A stretch of 55,028 nucleotides of DNA, from assembly GCA_902787555.1 (NCBI GenBank), contig CADAGO010000022.1:1-55028 (forward strand), read 5' to 3'. Positions 36,080 through 44,958 of this stretch are shown piece after piece. Positions within the stretch are counted from its first letter, which is position 1, and every line of letters begins with the position of its first letter. Under the pieces are notes generated by a model that had not been told where the DNA came from, ran no database searches, and saw only the letters and a program-made list of their open reading frames with translations. Source of the DNA: an uncultured Bacteroidales bacterium. Lineage in GTDB: Bacteria > Bacteroidota > Bacteroidia > Bacteroidales > Bacteroidaceae. Made by a program: the position numbers and the translations under genes.

Positions 36080-36087
36080 TACATTTG
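36080..36087 (+). promoter_or_regulatory. -7 element upstream of the 7TM-HD gene and por cluster
   Basis: TACATTTG lies only about 22 bp before the ATG at 36109, so the leader is very short. It rules out the TTG start at 36085, which overlaps the element. Confidence 0.5.
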
Positions 36088-36108
36088 CATGAGAAAACAA
36101 CATTTGAC

Positions 36109-38175
36109 ATGAAATTTAAGCAGAATAGGAAAGCACGCACTAAATTGCAACAGCAGAAAGATCATGCGATGAATCTCCTGCTGTTGAAGATTGCCATCAT
36201 AGCAGTGGCAACCACAATAATTGTGTATTGCTTGCCTCGATTAGGCGAGTTCAACTATTCTTATGAATTAGGTCAGCCTTGGCATTATGGCACGATGATA
36301 TCCACCCAGAAGTTCAATATCCAGATGAGTGACTCCACATTAGGCATGAAACGCGACAGTTTGGCCCGCTCTTTCATGCCGTACTTCACAAGAAACATGC
36401 AACTGGAATCGAATGTGAAGGAGCGACTGAAACTGCTGGATGCAGACGGAGAATTGAAGAATTATGTGGTGACGCTACTTGACAGTGTATACAAGAAAGG
36501 AGTGATGCTCGGCACCACCTACGACAGTTTGCAAAACTTGGGAACCAGCTATATCCGTATTATTCAGGGCAATGAAGCGAAAATCGTGCCATTTGATCGT
36601 GTCTTGTCGCTACACGAAGCCTACCAATTTATCGTATCGCACAATAAAACAGGATTCACGAATCGGGATATCAGAACACTCAACATCTACACGCTATTGG
36701 CAGAAAACCTGATATACGAACCGATGAAATCGGAGGAAGAACTGCAAGCAGCCTATGAATCGATGAATTCAAGCTTAGGATTTGTGAGGGTCAACGAAAA
36801 GATTGTGGACAGAGGCGACGTGGTGACTCCCGAGATTTACTTGAAACTGAAGTCATACGAGACCGTCATCAATCAACGTGCCGAAGAAACAGGCCGTTCA
36901 GGCATTTTACTTTGGGGACAAATCGGAATGGTCCTAGGGATTTTCCTGTTACTCATGGGCTATCTGTCAGTATTCCGTGCAGATTACATAGAAAAACCAC
37001 GGAGTGCCATCCTCCTATTCTCCATCGTCGTATTTTTTAGCATGATGGCATACATATTAGTATCACGCCATCTCTTCCATGTCTTCGTGATTCCATGCTG
37101 TATGGTACCCATCATCGTACGCGTGTTTATGGATTCTCGAACAGCTTTCTTTTTCCATATAGGAACTGTTTTGTTGATATCACTCTCACTGAGTAGTCCA
37201 TACGAATTCATCCTATTCCAATTGATTACAGGCGCCGTAGTAATTATCAGTTTACGGGAGTTGACCCAACGCTCACAGATTGTACAGACCGCCATCATGG
37301 CGACACTAACCTATACACTGGCTTATACAGCCTATGAATTCTCTATCGGTGCAGAACTCAGTGACTTGGACCGCAGAATCTACCTATATTTCGGAGTCAA
37401 TGGATTGTTACTTCTCTTTACTTATCCTTTCCTATGGGTGATGGAGAAGACATTTGGCTTTGTGAGCGATGTGACATTGGTCGAATTATCGAACATCAAC
37501 CACCCATTGCTGCAGAAAATGTCAGAAGAAGCACCAGGTACCTTCCAACACTCGATGCAAGTAGCAAATCTAGCATCAGAAGTGGCGAAACGCATCGGAG
37601 CCAAGTCACAATTGGTTCGTACAGGTGCATTGTATCATGACATTGGAAAGATGGAACGACCTGTATTCTTTACTGAAAACCAAGCAGGAGGCAATCCACA
37701 CAAACATCTTAGTTCAACCAAGAGCGCTGAAGTAATTGTGTCACATGTCAACGCAGGACTAGCATTAGCAGATAAATACAATCTTCCTGAACAAATCAAG
37801 GGATTTATCAAAACGCATCACGGATTAGGAAAGACCAAGTATTTCCTGATTACCTATAAAAACGAACATCCTAATGAGGAGGTTGATGAAAGTCTGTTCC
37901 AATATCCAGGACCTAATCCACGAACGAAAGAAGAGGCCATCCTGATGATGGCTGATTCAGTGGAGGCAGCATCTCGTAGTCTCACAGAATATACAGAGGA
38001 ATCCATCAGTGAGCGAGTAGATTCTATTGTGGATACTCAGGTAAGTGAAGGTTATTTCAAACTATGCCCTATCACGTTCAAGGATATAGCAGATGCCAAA
38101 GAGGTGATGAAGGAAAAACTAAAAATCATGTATCATACCCGAATATCATACCCAGAATTAAATAAAAACGCTTAA
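36109..38175 (+). CDS. 7TM-HD family cyclic-dinucleotide phosphodiesterase (PgpH-like)
   Basis: A 688-aa inner-membrane protein. One N-terminal transmembrane segment (about 15-40) is followed by an extracytoplasmic 7TMR-HDED-type domain (about 45-270), seven transmembrane helices (about 275-460) and a cytoplasmic HD domain with HDIGK (in GALYHDIGKMERP), HHG (in KTHHGLGKTKYF) and further metal ligands. PgpH of Listeria with this architecture hydrolyses c-di-AMP, so the same reaction is the best guess here. It is 41 bp upstream of porP in the same direction, hinting at joint expression with the T9SS core. Confidence 0.88.
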   Translation: MKFKQNRKARTKLQQQKDHAMNLLLLKIAIIAVATTIIVYCLPRLGEFNYSYELGQPWHYGTMISTQKFNIQMSDSTLGMKRDSLARSFMPYFTRNMQLESNVKERLKLLDADGELKNYVVTLLDSVYKKGVMLGTTYDSLQNLGTSYIRIIQGNEAKIVPFDRVLSLHEAYQFIVSHNKTGFTNRDIRTLNIYTLLAENLIYEPMKSEEELQAAYESMNSSLGFVRVNEKIVDRGDVVTPEIYLKLKSYETVINQRAEETGRSGILLWGQIGMVLGIFLLLMGYLSVFRADYIEKPRSAILLFSIVVFFSMMAYILVSRHLFHVFVIPCCMVPIIVRVFMDSRTAFFFHIGTVLLISLSLSSPYEFILFQLITGAVVIISLRELTQRSQIVQTAIMATLTYTLAYTAYEFSIGAELSDLDRRIYLYFGVNGLLLLFTYPFLWVMEKTFGFVSDVTLVELSNINHPLLQKMSEEAPGTFQHSMQVANLASEVAKRIGAKSQLVRTGALYHDIGKMERPVFFTENQAGGNPHKHLSSTKSAEVIVSHVNAGLALADKYNLPEQIKGFIKTHHGLGKTKYFLITYKNEHPNEEVDESLFQYPGPNPRTKEEAILMMADSVEAASRSLTEYTEESISERVDSIVDTQVSEGYFKLCPITFKDIADAKEVMKEKLKIMYHTRISYPELNKNA

Positions 38176-38216
38176 GAAGGCAATAAAAACGACAAAATTG
38201 AGTTAATAGAGTTATA

Positions 38217-39164
38217 ATGGGCAGAAAGTTTATAATTGTCATAGCAGTGCTGTATGCAATGGTGCAGAAAGTACATGCTCAGTGGGATGTGCAGTTTACC
38301 GACTTCACAACCCTTCGTGCATATTATAACCCTGCCGTATCAGGTACCGATGGTTTGCTTGATGTTTCGATTGCCTACTCCATGCAGATGGTCGGGTATG
38401 ATGGGGCACCTAAAACAATGTATGCAGGAGCCAACTTGCCTATCTATTTCTTTGGTCCACGTCATGGAGCAGGACTCAGTCTTTTCAGCGATGAAATCGG
38501 CATCTTTAAGACATCCAAGCTTGCAGTCCAATATGCGTTCAACATGAAATTAGGACAAAAAGGCAGAATCGCAGTAGGTCTGCAGGGAGCAATGATGAAC
38601 GAAACGATTGATCCTGGTAATATCATTTTGTCGGATGGTTCTGGTAGTGACCCAGCTTTCCCTACTTCTTCCACAGAAGGAAGTGCTGTTGACTTAGCTG
38701 CCGGCATCTATTATTACAGTCCCAAAATTTGGGCAGGATTGTCAGCCATTCATCTTACTGCACCTTCCATTAACATGGGTGATCAATACTTAATTGACAT
38801 CTCGCGAACATATTATTTTATGTCTGGAGGCAATATTAAGCTAAAAAATACGTTATTATCTTTACAACCTGCTGTAATGGTGCAGACTGATTTCCAGTCT
38901 TGGCGTGAGGATATTCAGTGCAAAGTACTCTACGAATACGACTCGCGAACCTTCTTTGCGGGTGTAGGATATAGCCCTGGCATATCTGTGACAGCGATGA
39001 TTGGTGGAAACTTCCACGGAGTTCAGTTAGGATACTCCTATCAGATGTACACACAAGGTATTGGGGCAGATCATGGAACGCATGAGATTGTGTTGAATTA
39101 TAAAACCAATCTTGATTTGTTCAAAAAAGGAAAGAATCTGCACAAAAGTGCGCGGTTCTTGTAA
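38217..39164 (+). CDS. porP: Type IX secretion outer-membrane protein PorP/SprF family
   Basis: 315 aa with a signal peptide ending QKVHAQ. The mature start WDVQFTDFTTLRAYYNPAVSG is the family hallmark (NPA, with G-rich beta strands thereafter). PorP-type proteins are outer-membrane beta-barrels that work with PorK and help attach secreted cargo. It is directly followed by porK, porL, porM and porN, the standard order. Confidence 0.93.
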   Translation: MGRKFIIVIAVLYAMVQKVHAQWDVQFTDFTTLRAYYNPAVSGTDGLLDVSIAYSMQMVGYDGAPKTMYAGANLPIYFFGPRHGAGLSLFSDEIGIFKTSKLAVQYAFNMKLGQKGRIAVGLQGAMMNETIDPGNIILSDGSGSDPAFPTSSTEGSAVDLAAGIYYYSPKIWAGLSAIHLTAPSINMGDQYLIDISRTYYFMSGGNIKLKNTLLSLQPAVMVQTDFQSWREDIQCKVLYEYDSRTFFAGVGYSPGISVTAMIGGNFHGVQLGYSYQMYTQGIGADHGTHEIVLNYKTNLDLFKKGKNLHKSARFL

Positions 39165-39222
39165 AAAAGATACAAACAAAATATGACAATATTTGAGTAA
39201 TATAAAAACAAACAGAGGATAT

Positions 39223-40647
39223 ATGAAAAAAGGATTATTAGCAGTAGGCATTCTGGCGCTGTCAGTCATCATCGTTTCATGTATGAGTTCAAGAGGCTCA
39301 GCAGATGCAGCTGGTGGTGAGGTGACAGGTGTTGGCGGTTCGGCTATATCAGAACCAGCCCCTTACGGCATGGTGCTTATCAAACGTGGTTCATTGAAGA
39401 TGGGTACGGATAATACAGATAGTTTGTGGGGAAAGAAGATGCCTGAGCGAGAGATTTCTGTAGATGCCTTCTGGATGGACGAGACTGAAGTAACCAACTC
39501 CAAGTACCGTCAATTCGTGCTATGGGTTCGCGATTCTATTCTTCGCGAACGATTGGCAGATGCCGGTTACGAGGAATACAGAATTGAGGAAGACAAGAAC
39601 GGTGACCCTGTTCCTCCACACCTCAATTGGGCAAAAGCGCTCCCTTGGCGTAATCCAGATGAAGATGAGGAGCGTGTGCTCGAAAGTGTATACACCTACC
39701 ATCCATTCGATGGCACCAAGATGTTGGATGCCAGCCAGATGAACTATCGTTATGAGACATTCGACTATGCGCTGGCTGCACAACGCAAGTATCGCCTGAA
39801 TCCAGAAGAGCGCAATCTCAATACCGATATCGAGGTCGATCCCGATGAAATCGTTATGATTTCAAAGGATACTGCATATATCGACGATGAGGGCCGTATT
39901 GTTCGTCAAACCCTTACACGTCCGCTGTCAAGCATGTGGGATTTCGTCAATACCTATATCATCAATATCTATCCTGACACCACTTGCTGGGTTAACGACT
40001 TCCAAAATGCTGAAAATGAATTATATATGCGCCTTTATTTCAGCCATCCTAACTACAACGAATATCCTGTAGTAGGTGTAAACTGGGAACAGGCAAATGC
40101 TTTCTGCAACTGGCGAACAGACTTCCTGATGAAAGGACTGGGTGGAAATGCGAAGTTCGTACAGCGTTATCGACTCCCGACTGAAGCAGAATGGGAATTC
40201 GCAGCACGCGGCAAGGAAGGTAATGAATTGCCTTGGGAGAACGATGATGTGAAGAGTAACAATGGTTGCTATTATGCAAACTTCAAACCAGATAGAGGTA
40301 ACTACACAATGGATGGAAACATCATCACATCAAAGGTAGGTATCTATTCTGCCAATTCCAACGGATTGTATGATATGGCTGGTAATGTAGCAGAATGGAC
40401 ATCAACCGTCTATACAGAAGCAGGTGTACTCTCTATGAGTGACCTTAACCCTACCCTCAAATATAATGCAGCTCGCGAAGACCCCTATGCATTGAAAAAG
40501 AAATCCGTACGTGGTGGCTCATGGAAAGATCCTGAGAGTTTCATTAAGTCGGCTTGGCGTACATCAGAATATCAGAATGTGGGACGTTCATTCGTCGGAT
40601 TCCGTTGCGTACGTACGCAGGTAGGCACATCATCAAAAAAGAAATAA
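39223..40647 (+). CDS. porK: Type IX secretion lipoprotein PorK/GldK
   Basis: A 474-aa lipoprotein. The start is the ATG at 39223, placing the lipobox (VIIVSC, Cys20) correctly. The rest is an FGE/SUMF1-like fold: MVLIKRGSLKMGT, WMDETEVTNSKYRQF, RLPTEAEWEFAARG, NGLYDMAGNVAEWT and VRGGSWKDP. PorK forms the periplasmic ring of the T9SS with PorN on the outer-membrane side. An insertion of about 100 residues (roughly 120-230, with several acidic stretches) splits the FGE fold, as is usual for PorK. Confidence 0.95.
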   Translation: MKKGLLAVGILALSVIIVSCMSSRGSADAAGGEVTGVGGSAISEPAPYGMVLIKRGSLKMGTDNTDSLWGKKMPEREISVDAFWMDETEVTNSKYRQFVLWVRDSILRERLADAGYEEYRIEEDKNGDPVPPHLNWAKALPWRNPDEDEERVLESVYTYHPFDGTKMLDASQMNYRYETFDYALAAQRKYRLNPEERNLNTDIEVDPDEIVMISKDTAYIDDEGRIVRQTLTRPLSSMWDFVNTYIINIYPDTTCWVNDFQNAENELYMRLYFSHPNYNEYPVVGVNWEQANAFCNWRTDFLMKGLGGNAKFVQRYRLPTEAEWEFAARGKEGNELPWENDDVKSNNGCYYANFKPDRGNYTMDGNIITSKVGIYSANSNGLYDMAGNVAEWTSTVYTEAGVLSMSDLNPTLKYNAAREDPYALKKKSVRGGSWKDPESFIKSAWRTSEYQNVGRSFVGFRCVRTQVGTSSKKK

Positions 40648-40689
40648 GGTGAAAATATTTCATCATCAAATCATAAAACAGATAGGAAA

Positions 40690-41643
40690 ATGGCAAGAAA
40701 TAATATCGTAGCAAAATTGCAACGTTGGATGGACAGCAAACCAGGTCAGATGTTTCTGAACTATGCATATAGTTGGGGTGCATCCATCGTAATCCTCGGA
40801 GCACTGTTCAAAATTACACACATCGATGGTGCCGACTTTATGCTTTTCCTCGGTATGGGTACTGAGGTGATTGTGTTCTTTCTCGCAGGATTTGAACGTC
40901 CTTACGACGTTGATAATACACCAAAGAAAGTTGAAACTAGTGGAGAACCTGCAGTTACAGGTGGAGGCGGCGGAACCTTTATCGTAGGAGGCGGTTTGCC
41001 TGGTGCTACAGGTGGTAGTGGAGAATCCGTCGTTGTAGAAGGAGGAGAACCTGCTGCAACAGGTGGTGGCGGTGGAACCGTCATCGTAGGAGGTGGTATG
41101 CCTGGTGGCGGAACCATCATCATCGGTGGTGGTGGCCAACCAACTGGAATACCAGCCGGAACACATGCCGGAGCCACTACTGAGAATGCAGAGCCAATCG
41201 ATCCTACCCAATTTGCAAATGTTCCTGCTGGCGGAACCGCTCCTGTTGGTGGGACTATCGATCCCGCACAGCTTGCCGGAGCCATTGCTTCATCTCCAAT
41301 CGTTACTTCACCTCAATTTGCAGGTATGTGCCCAGAGATGCAAGAAGCAACACAGACATATGTTGACCAGTTGAACGAGCTGACAGACATCCTGAAGAAG
41401 GTTGCAGAGCAATCAGCACGTCTTACACGTGACTCTGAGGAGATGGAGAACATGAACCGCACCCTTACAGGTATCAACCGCTTCTACGAGATGCAGCTGC
41501 GTAGCGTCAGTGCTCAAAGCGCATCTATTGATGAGGTCAATGAGCAAACCCGACGTCTGGCAAGCCAGCTTGAAGAACTCAATCAGGTATATGCCCGTAT
41601 GGTTGAAGCCCTGAAAGTGAACATGACCGTCAAAGGGGAATAA
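40690..41643 (+). CDS. porL: Type IX secretion motor protein PorL/GldL with Gly-rich insertion
   Basis: 317 aa. Two transmembrane helices (about 22-40 and 47-67) carry the conserved Glu in MGTEVIVFFLAGFERPYD that conducts protons in the PorL5-PorM2 motor. The C-terminal cytoplasmic part has a coiled coil (about 215-315). Between them, residues 86-155 are an unusual Gly-rich repeat (VTGGGGGTF, GGGLPGATGG, GGGGQPTG), followed by a second Gly/Pro/Ala stretch to about 200. That makes it longer than a compact GldL. Confidence 0.95.
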   Translation: MARNNIVAKLQRWMDSKPGQMFLNYAYSWGASIVILGALFKITHIDGADFMLFLGMGTEVIVFFLAGFERPYDVDNTPKKVETSGEPAVTGGGGGTFIVGGGLPGATGGSGESVVVEGGEPAATGGGGGTVIVGGGMPGGGTIIIGGGGQPTGIPAGTHAGATTENAEPIDPTQFANVPAGGTAPVGGTIDPAQLAGAIASSPIVTSPQFAGMCPEMQEATQTYVDQLNELTDILKKVAEQSARLTRDSEEMENMNRTLTGINRFYEMQLRSVSAQSASIDEVNEQTRRLASQLEELNQVYARMVEALKVNMTVKGE

Positions 41644-41672
41644 ATAGTTAAGCTTAACGTTAAGGTAAAACA

Positions 41673-43241
41673 ATGGCAATAAAGAAAAGAAAACTGTCGC
41701 CACGTCAGAAGATGATCAACCTGATGTACCTCGTGCTGATGGCCATGCTTGCATTGAACGTCAGCTCAGATGTGCTCAATGGTTTCTCTTTGGTTGATGA
41801 AGGGCTCAACCGCTCCAAGGAGAATGAATCATCCCAAAACGCAGCAATCTATAAGACCCTCGACGAAGCAATGGAGAAGAACCCAGAGAAGACGAAAGAG
41901 TGGTACAATAAAGCGCAGAATGTGCGCAACATGTCCGACTCGCTCTATTCTCTGGCAGAAGACCTGAAATGGAAGATTGTACGCGAGGCTGATGGAAAAG
42001 AAGGCGACATCCTCAATATCAAGAATAGAGAGAATCTGGAAGCAGCTACCCATGTGATGCTTGCACCAGGTATCGGACGTGGAGGCGAGCTCCTCAAGGC
42101 TATCAACCAATATCGTGAAGCTATCACGAAGATGGTCAACGATGACCAAATGCGCAAAATCATCTCCGACAACCTCTCTACCACAGTTCCTGCAAAGGCA
42201 AAGGTACTGGGTAAGAACTGGCAAGAATACATGTTCGAGAACACGCCTGTCATCGCTGCAGTCACCCTGCTTACGAAGTTACAGAATGATGTACGCAGTG
42301 CTGAAGGTGAGATTCTTCATCAACTCGTGGCCAATATCGACATCAAGGACGTACGTGTAAACGAAATCAGCGCATTCGTCATTCCAAATGCACAGACGGT
42401 GGTTCAAGGCGGACGATTCTCTGCCGATATCATCATGGCAGCAGTCGATACCACAGCTCGCCCCGAGATCTATATCGGTAACACCCTGCTGAAGTCAGGA
42501 AGCGGACACTATGAGACTGTTTGCAACTCAACAGGCGATTTCACCCTTCGTGGCTATCTCATCATGCGGAATGGTAATGGTGAGGAAATCCGTCGCGATT
42601 TCAGCCAGCCTTACACTGTTGTTGAACCCGCAGCAACCGTTTCGGCAACATTAATGAATATGCTCTATGCAGGTTATCAGAACCCTATCAGTGTCAGCGT
42701 ACCTGGAGTACCGAAGAATAAAGTAAATGCGACAATGAGCGGTGGTACGCTTACCAAGAAAGGCGAAGGAGAATATATTGCAACTCCATCAAAAGTTGGT
42801 GAAGATGTTGTCATCACCGTAACAGCCGACAATCAAGGACGTTCACAGGAGATGGGTAAGTTTACCTTCCACGTGCGCAAACTACCTGATCCGACTGCTT
42901 ACATTGCCTATAAAGACGATAAAGGCAATAGCATCCGTTACAAAGGCGGACAGCCTTTCAGTAAAGCGGCCTTGCTTAGCACTACAGGTATCAGCGCAGC
43001 AATTGATGATGGTCTGCTTGATGTGCAGTTCCGTGTCGTAGGTTTCGAAACTACTTTCTTCGACAACATGGGCAACGTACTCCCAGAGGTATCTAAATCG
43101 ACTAACTTCACTGATCGCCAGCGTGATATGATTCGACGACTCAGCAGAGGTAAACGATTCTATATCTCACGCGTACATGCTGTCGGCCCAGACGGCATCG
43201 AACGCACATTACCGAGTTCAATGGAAGTCATCGTGAATTAA
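41673..43241 (+). CDS. porM: Type IX secretion motor protein PorM/GldM
   Basis: 522 aa, normal for the family. The single N-terminal transmembrane helix (KMINLMYLVLMAMLALNVSSDVL) pairs with PorL in the inner membrane. The long periplasmic part (from about 45) contains the helical D1 and the beta-rich D2-D4 domains that carry torque to the PorKN ring. It is 29 bp after porL and 27 bp before porN. Confidence 0.96.
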   Translation: MAIKKRKLSPRQKMINLMYLVLMAMLALNVSSDVLNGFSLVDEGLNRSKENESSQNAAIYKTLDEAMEKNPEKTKEWYNKAQNVRNMSDSLYSLAEDLKWKIVREADGKEGDILNIKNRENLEAATHVMLAPGIGRGGELLKAINQYREAITKMVNDDQMRKIISDNLSTTVPAKAKVLGKNWQEYMFENTPVIAAVTLLTKLQNDVRSAEGEILHQLVANIDIKDVRVNEISAFVIPNAQTVVQGGRFSADIIMAAVDTTARPEIYIGNTLLKSGSGHYETVCNSTGDFTLRGYLIMRNGNGEEIRRDFSQPYTVVEPAATVSATLMNMLYAGYQNPISVSVPGVPKNKVNATMSGGTLTKKGEGEYIATPSKVGEDVVITVTADNQGRSQEMGKFTFHVRKLPDPTAYIAYKDDKGNSIRYKGGQPFSKAALLSTTGISAAIDDGLLDVQFRVVGFETTFFDNMGNVLPEVSKSTNFTDRQRDMIRRLSRGKRFYISRVHAVGPDGIERTLPSSMEVIVN

Positions 43242-43268
43242 TAGTAAATAGTTCAATACAATAAGAAT

Positions 43269-44687
43269 ATGAAGAGAATTATCATCACAGTTCTTTGCAT
43301 CACACTCACACTTATTGCCAGTGCACAACCGGCCAATAGTCGTGTTACACAGAATAACGCTCAGTCAAATACCCAGCAGGGAACCACAACAGCTCGGCCT
43401 GCTACTACTACGACAACCAGACCAGCAACAACTACAACGACTCGGCCTGCTACTACTACGACAACCAGACCAGCAACAACGACGACAACTCGCACCACAA
43501 CCACAACTACGACTCGGCCAACCACAGCCCAGCCATCAGGTGTGACTCGTCAGACAGCCCGTACAACACAAGCTACAGCACCTTCTGTCAGTCGTGCAAG
43601 CATTATGTTCCCAACTGCCGTCGAAGTACCTGCTGATGTGGCGTGGCGTCGTGACATCTATCGTGAGCTTGATCTCACCAAGGATGCCAATGCACCATTA
43701 TACTACCCTGTAGAGCCACAGGAAGGCCGTGTAAATTTGTTTACCCTACTGTTCCAGCTGCTCAACACAGGTAAGATTCCTGCATATACCTACGACACCA
43801 GTGGTCTTGAGAACTTCAATGCATCAAACCGTATGCACTTCAAGGATATGCTCGAGCGTTATGAGATTCCTTTCGAGGTGAACGGTAATAGTATCAAGGT
43901 GGAACCTGTCGATGTGCCATCCAACGAAGTACTCAGCTATTTCGTCAAGGAAAGCAGCTACTACGATCAGCATACCGCCACCTATCATTCACGTGTGGTT
44001 GCCCTTTGCCCAGTGCTCCATCGTTCTAACGGTTACATTGATTTCAACTCGCCAAGTATGAGTGCCGACGTTCAGAAGTCACCACTCTTCTGGGTAAAGA
44101 TGGAAGATATCGAATCCTACCTCAGCCAAAACATGGTGATGACCAGTAACTACAACAACGCAGCCACAATGTCGATGGCAGATTTCTTTGATACGAACAA
44201 ATATAAGGGTGACATCTATATGACCACCAACATGCAGGGCAAGTCGCTCGCACAGATGGTCAACGAAGCACAGGCAGCTGCTGCCATGTCTTCTTCTGAA
44301 GGAGAGGGCAACAATTCCTCCTCTTTAGGAGAGGATTCTGGAGAAGGCAATCTTGATCCCGATTTCTCATCCGACTTCTCTGCTGATTTCTCCGCAGGAT
44401 TCCCATCAGAGGCCGACTCCAAAAAAGCCCTTCAACGCGAACAAAGCCGTATCGAGAAAGAAATCAAGGACTTCGAGGAGCATATATGGTCCACACCTGT
44501 TGATTCTGCAGCCCTTGCTCGCCAAGACTCTATTGCAGCAGCCACATCGAAGAAAACTAAGAAGGTTTCTACACGTGCCACAGCTCGCAAAACGACAGAA
44601 AAAGCTGAGAATAGCAGCAAGAAAGAGAAAGCCCCAAGTTCAGGTGGTAATGCTCCACGTGTTTCTGTTCGTCGTGAACGCCACTAA
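43269..44687 (+). CDS. porN: Type IX secretion ring protein PorN/GldN with Thr-rich repeat
   Basis: A 472-aa periplasmic protein. The signal ends LIASAQ (about 20). Residues 39-90 are a low-complexity repeat of RPATTTTT octapeptides. The conserved PorN domain spans about 115-330 (VAWRRDIYRELDL, NAPLYYPVEP, LFTLLFQLL, HFKDMLERYEIPF, FWVKMEDIESYL). A Ser/Glu/Asp-rich stretch (about 340-400) and a basic tail follow. PorN binds PorK in the ring. The family core is intact, so the repeats are extensions rather than disruptions. Last gene of the cluster. Confidence 0.95.
   Translation: MKRIIITVLCITLTLIASAQPANSRVTQNNAQSNTQQGTTTARPATTTTTRPATTTTTRPATTTTTRPATTTTTRTTTTTTTRPTTAQPSGVTRQTARTTQATAPSVSRASIMFPTAVEVPADVAWRRDIYRELDLTKDANAPLYYPVEPQEGRVNLFTLLFQLLNTGKIPAYTYDTSGLENFNASNRMHFKDMLERYEIPFEVNGNSIKVEPVDVPSNEVLSYFVKESSYYDQHTATYHSRVVALCPVLHRSNGYIDFNSPSMSADVQKSPLFWVKMEDIESYLSQNMVMTSNYNNAATMSMADFFDTNKYKGDIYMTTNMQGKSLAQMVNEAQAAAAMSSSEGEGNNSSSLGEDSGEGNLDPDFSSDFSADFSAGFPSEADSKKALQREQSRIEKEIKDFEEHIWSTPVDSAALARQDSIAAATSKKTKKVSTRATARKTTEKAENSSKKEKAPSSGGNAPRVSVRRERH
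43383..43539. repeat. 48-bp tandem repeat encoding RPATTTTT units in porN
   Basis: Two nearly identical 48-bp units (43396-43491), each coding two octapeptides, are followed by degenerate Thr codons. Length change in multiples of 24 bp would stay in frame. Confidence 0.85.
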
Positions 44688-44714
44688 TTCATTCATAACG
44701 GCTCCTCATATTAG

Positions 44715-44748
44715 GTGCTCCTTAGGTCTTCCTAAGGGGCATCTTTTT
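44715..44748 (+). terminator. Terminator of the por cluster
   Basis: A 12-bp stem (GTGCTCCTTAGG with CCTAAGGGGCAT, two G-T wobbles), a TCTT loop and then CTTTTTA, 28 bp after the porN stop. Confidence 0.85.
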
Positions 44749-44809
44749 ATTTACAGATTATGCATATTAAGTAGAAAAAGCCTCTTCAATCCATGACCTT
44801 TCGTTCACT

Positions 44810-44933
44810 TTTCCATGGGTCTTGAAACATAAACTATCATAACTCGCTGTACTTTTGTTAGTTACATATTTTTGGCTATAATACTTTTTCCATGGGCAAA
44901 AAGAACAACGTACGAAAAAAAGTTGTAACTTTG
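44810..44933 (+). promoter_or_regulatory. Promoter region with two TTTCCAT boxes (regulator operon)
   Basis: TTTCCATGGG occurs at 44810 and at 44887, 77 bp apart. TAACTTTG at 44926-44933 is 39 bp after the second box, and TACTTTTG at 44850-44857 is 40 bp after the first, so there may be two tandem promoters. No TTTG is present at the usual -33 position, which suggests activator dependence. The same spacing occurs at 52972-53095 and 54284-54407. Confidence 0.6.
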
Positions 44934-44958
44934 CAACCGAAAACTAATAACTGCACAA

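Noticed and set aside
40902-41285. 127-codon Pro-rich frame on the minus strand
   Set aside because: It is the antisense of the Gly-rich part of porL; Gly codons read backwards give Pro.
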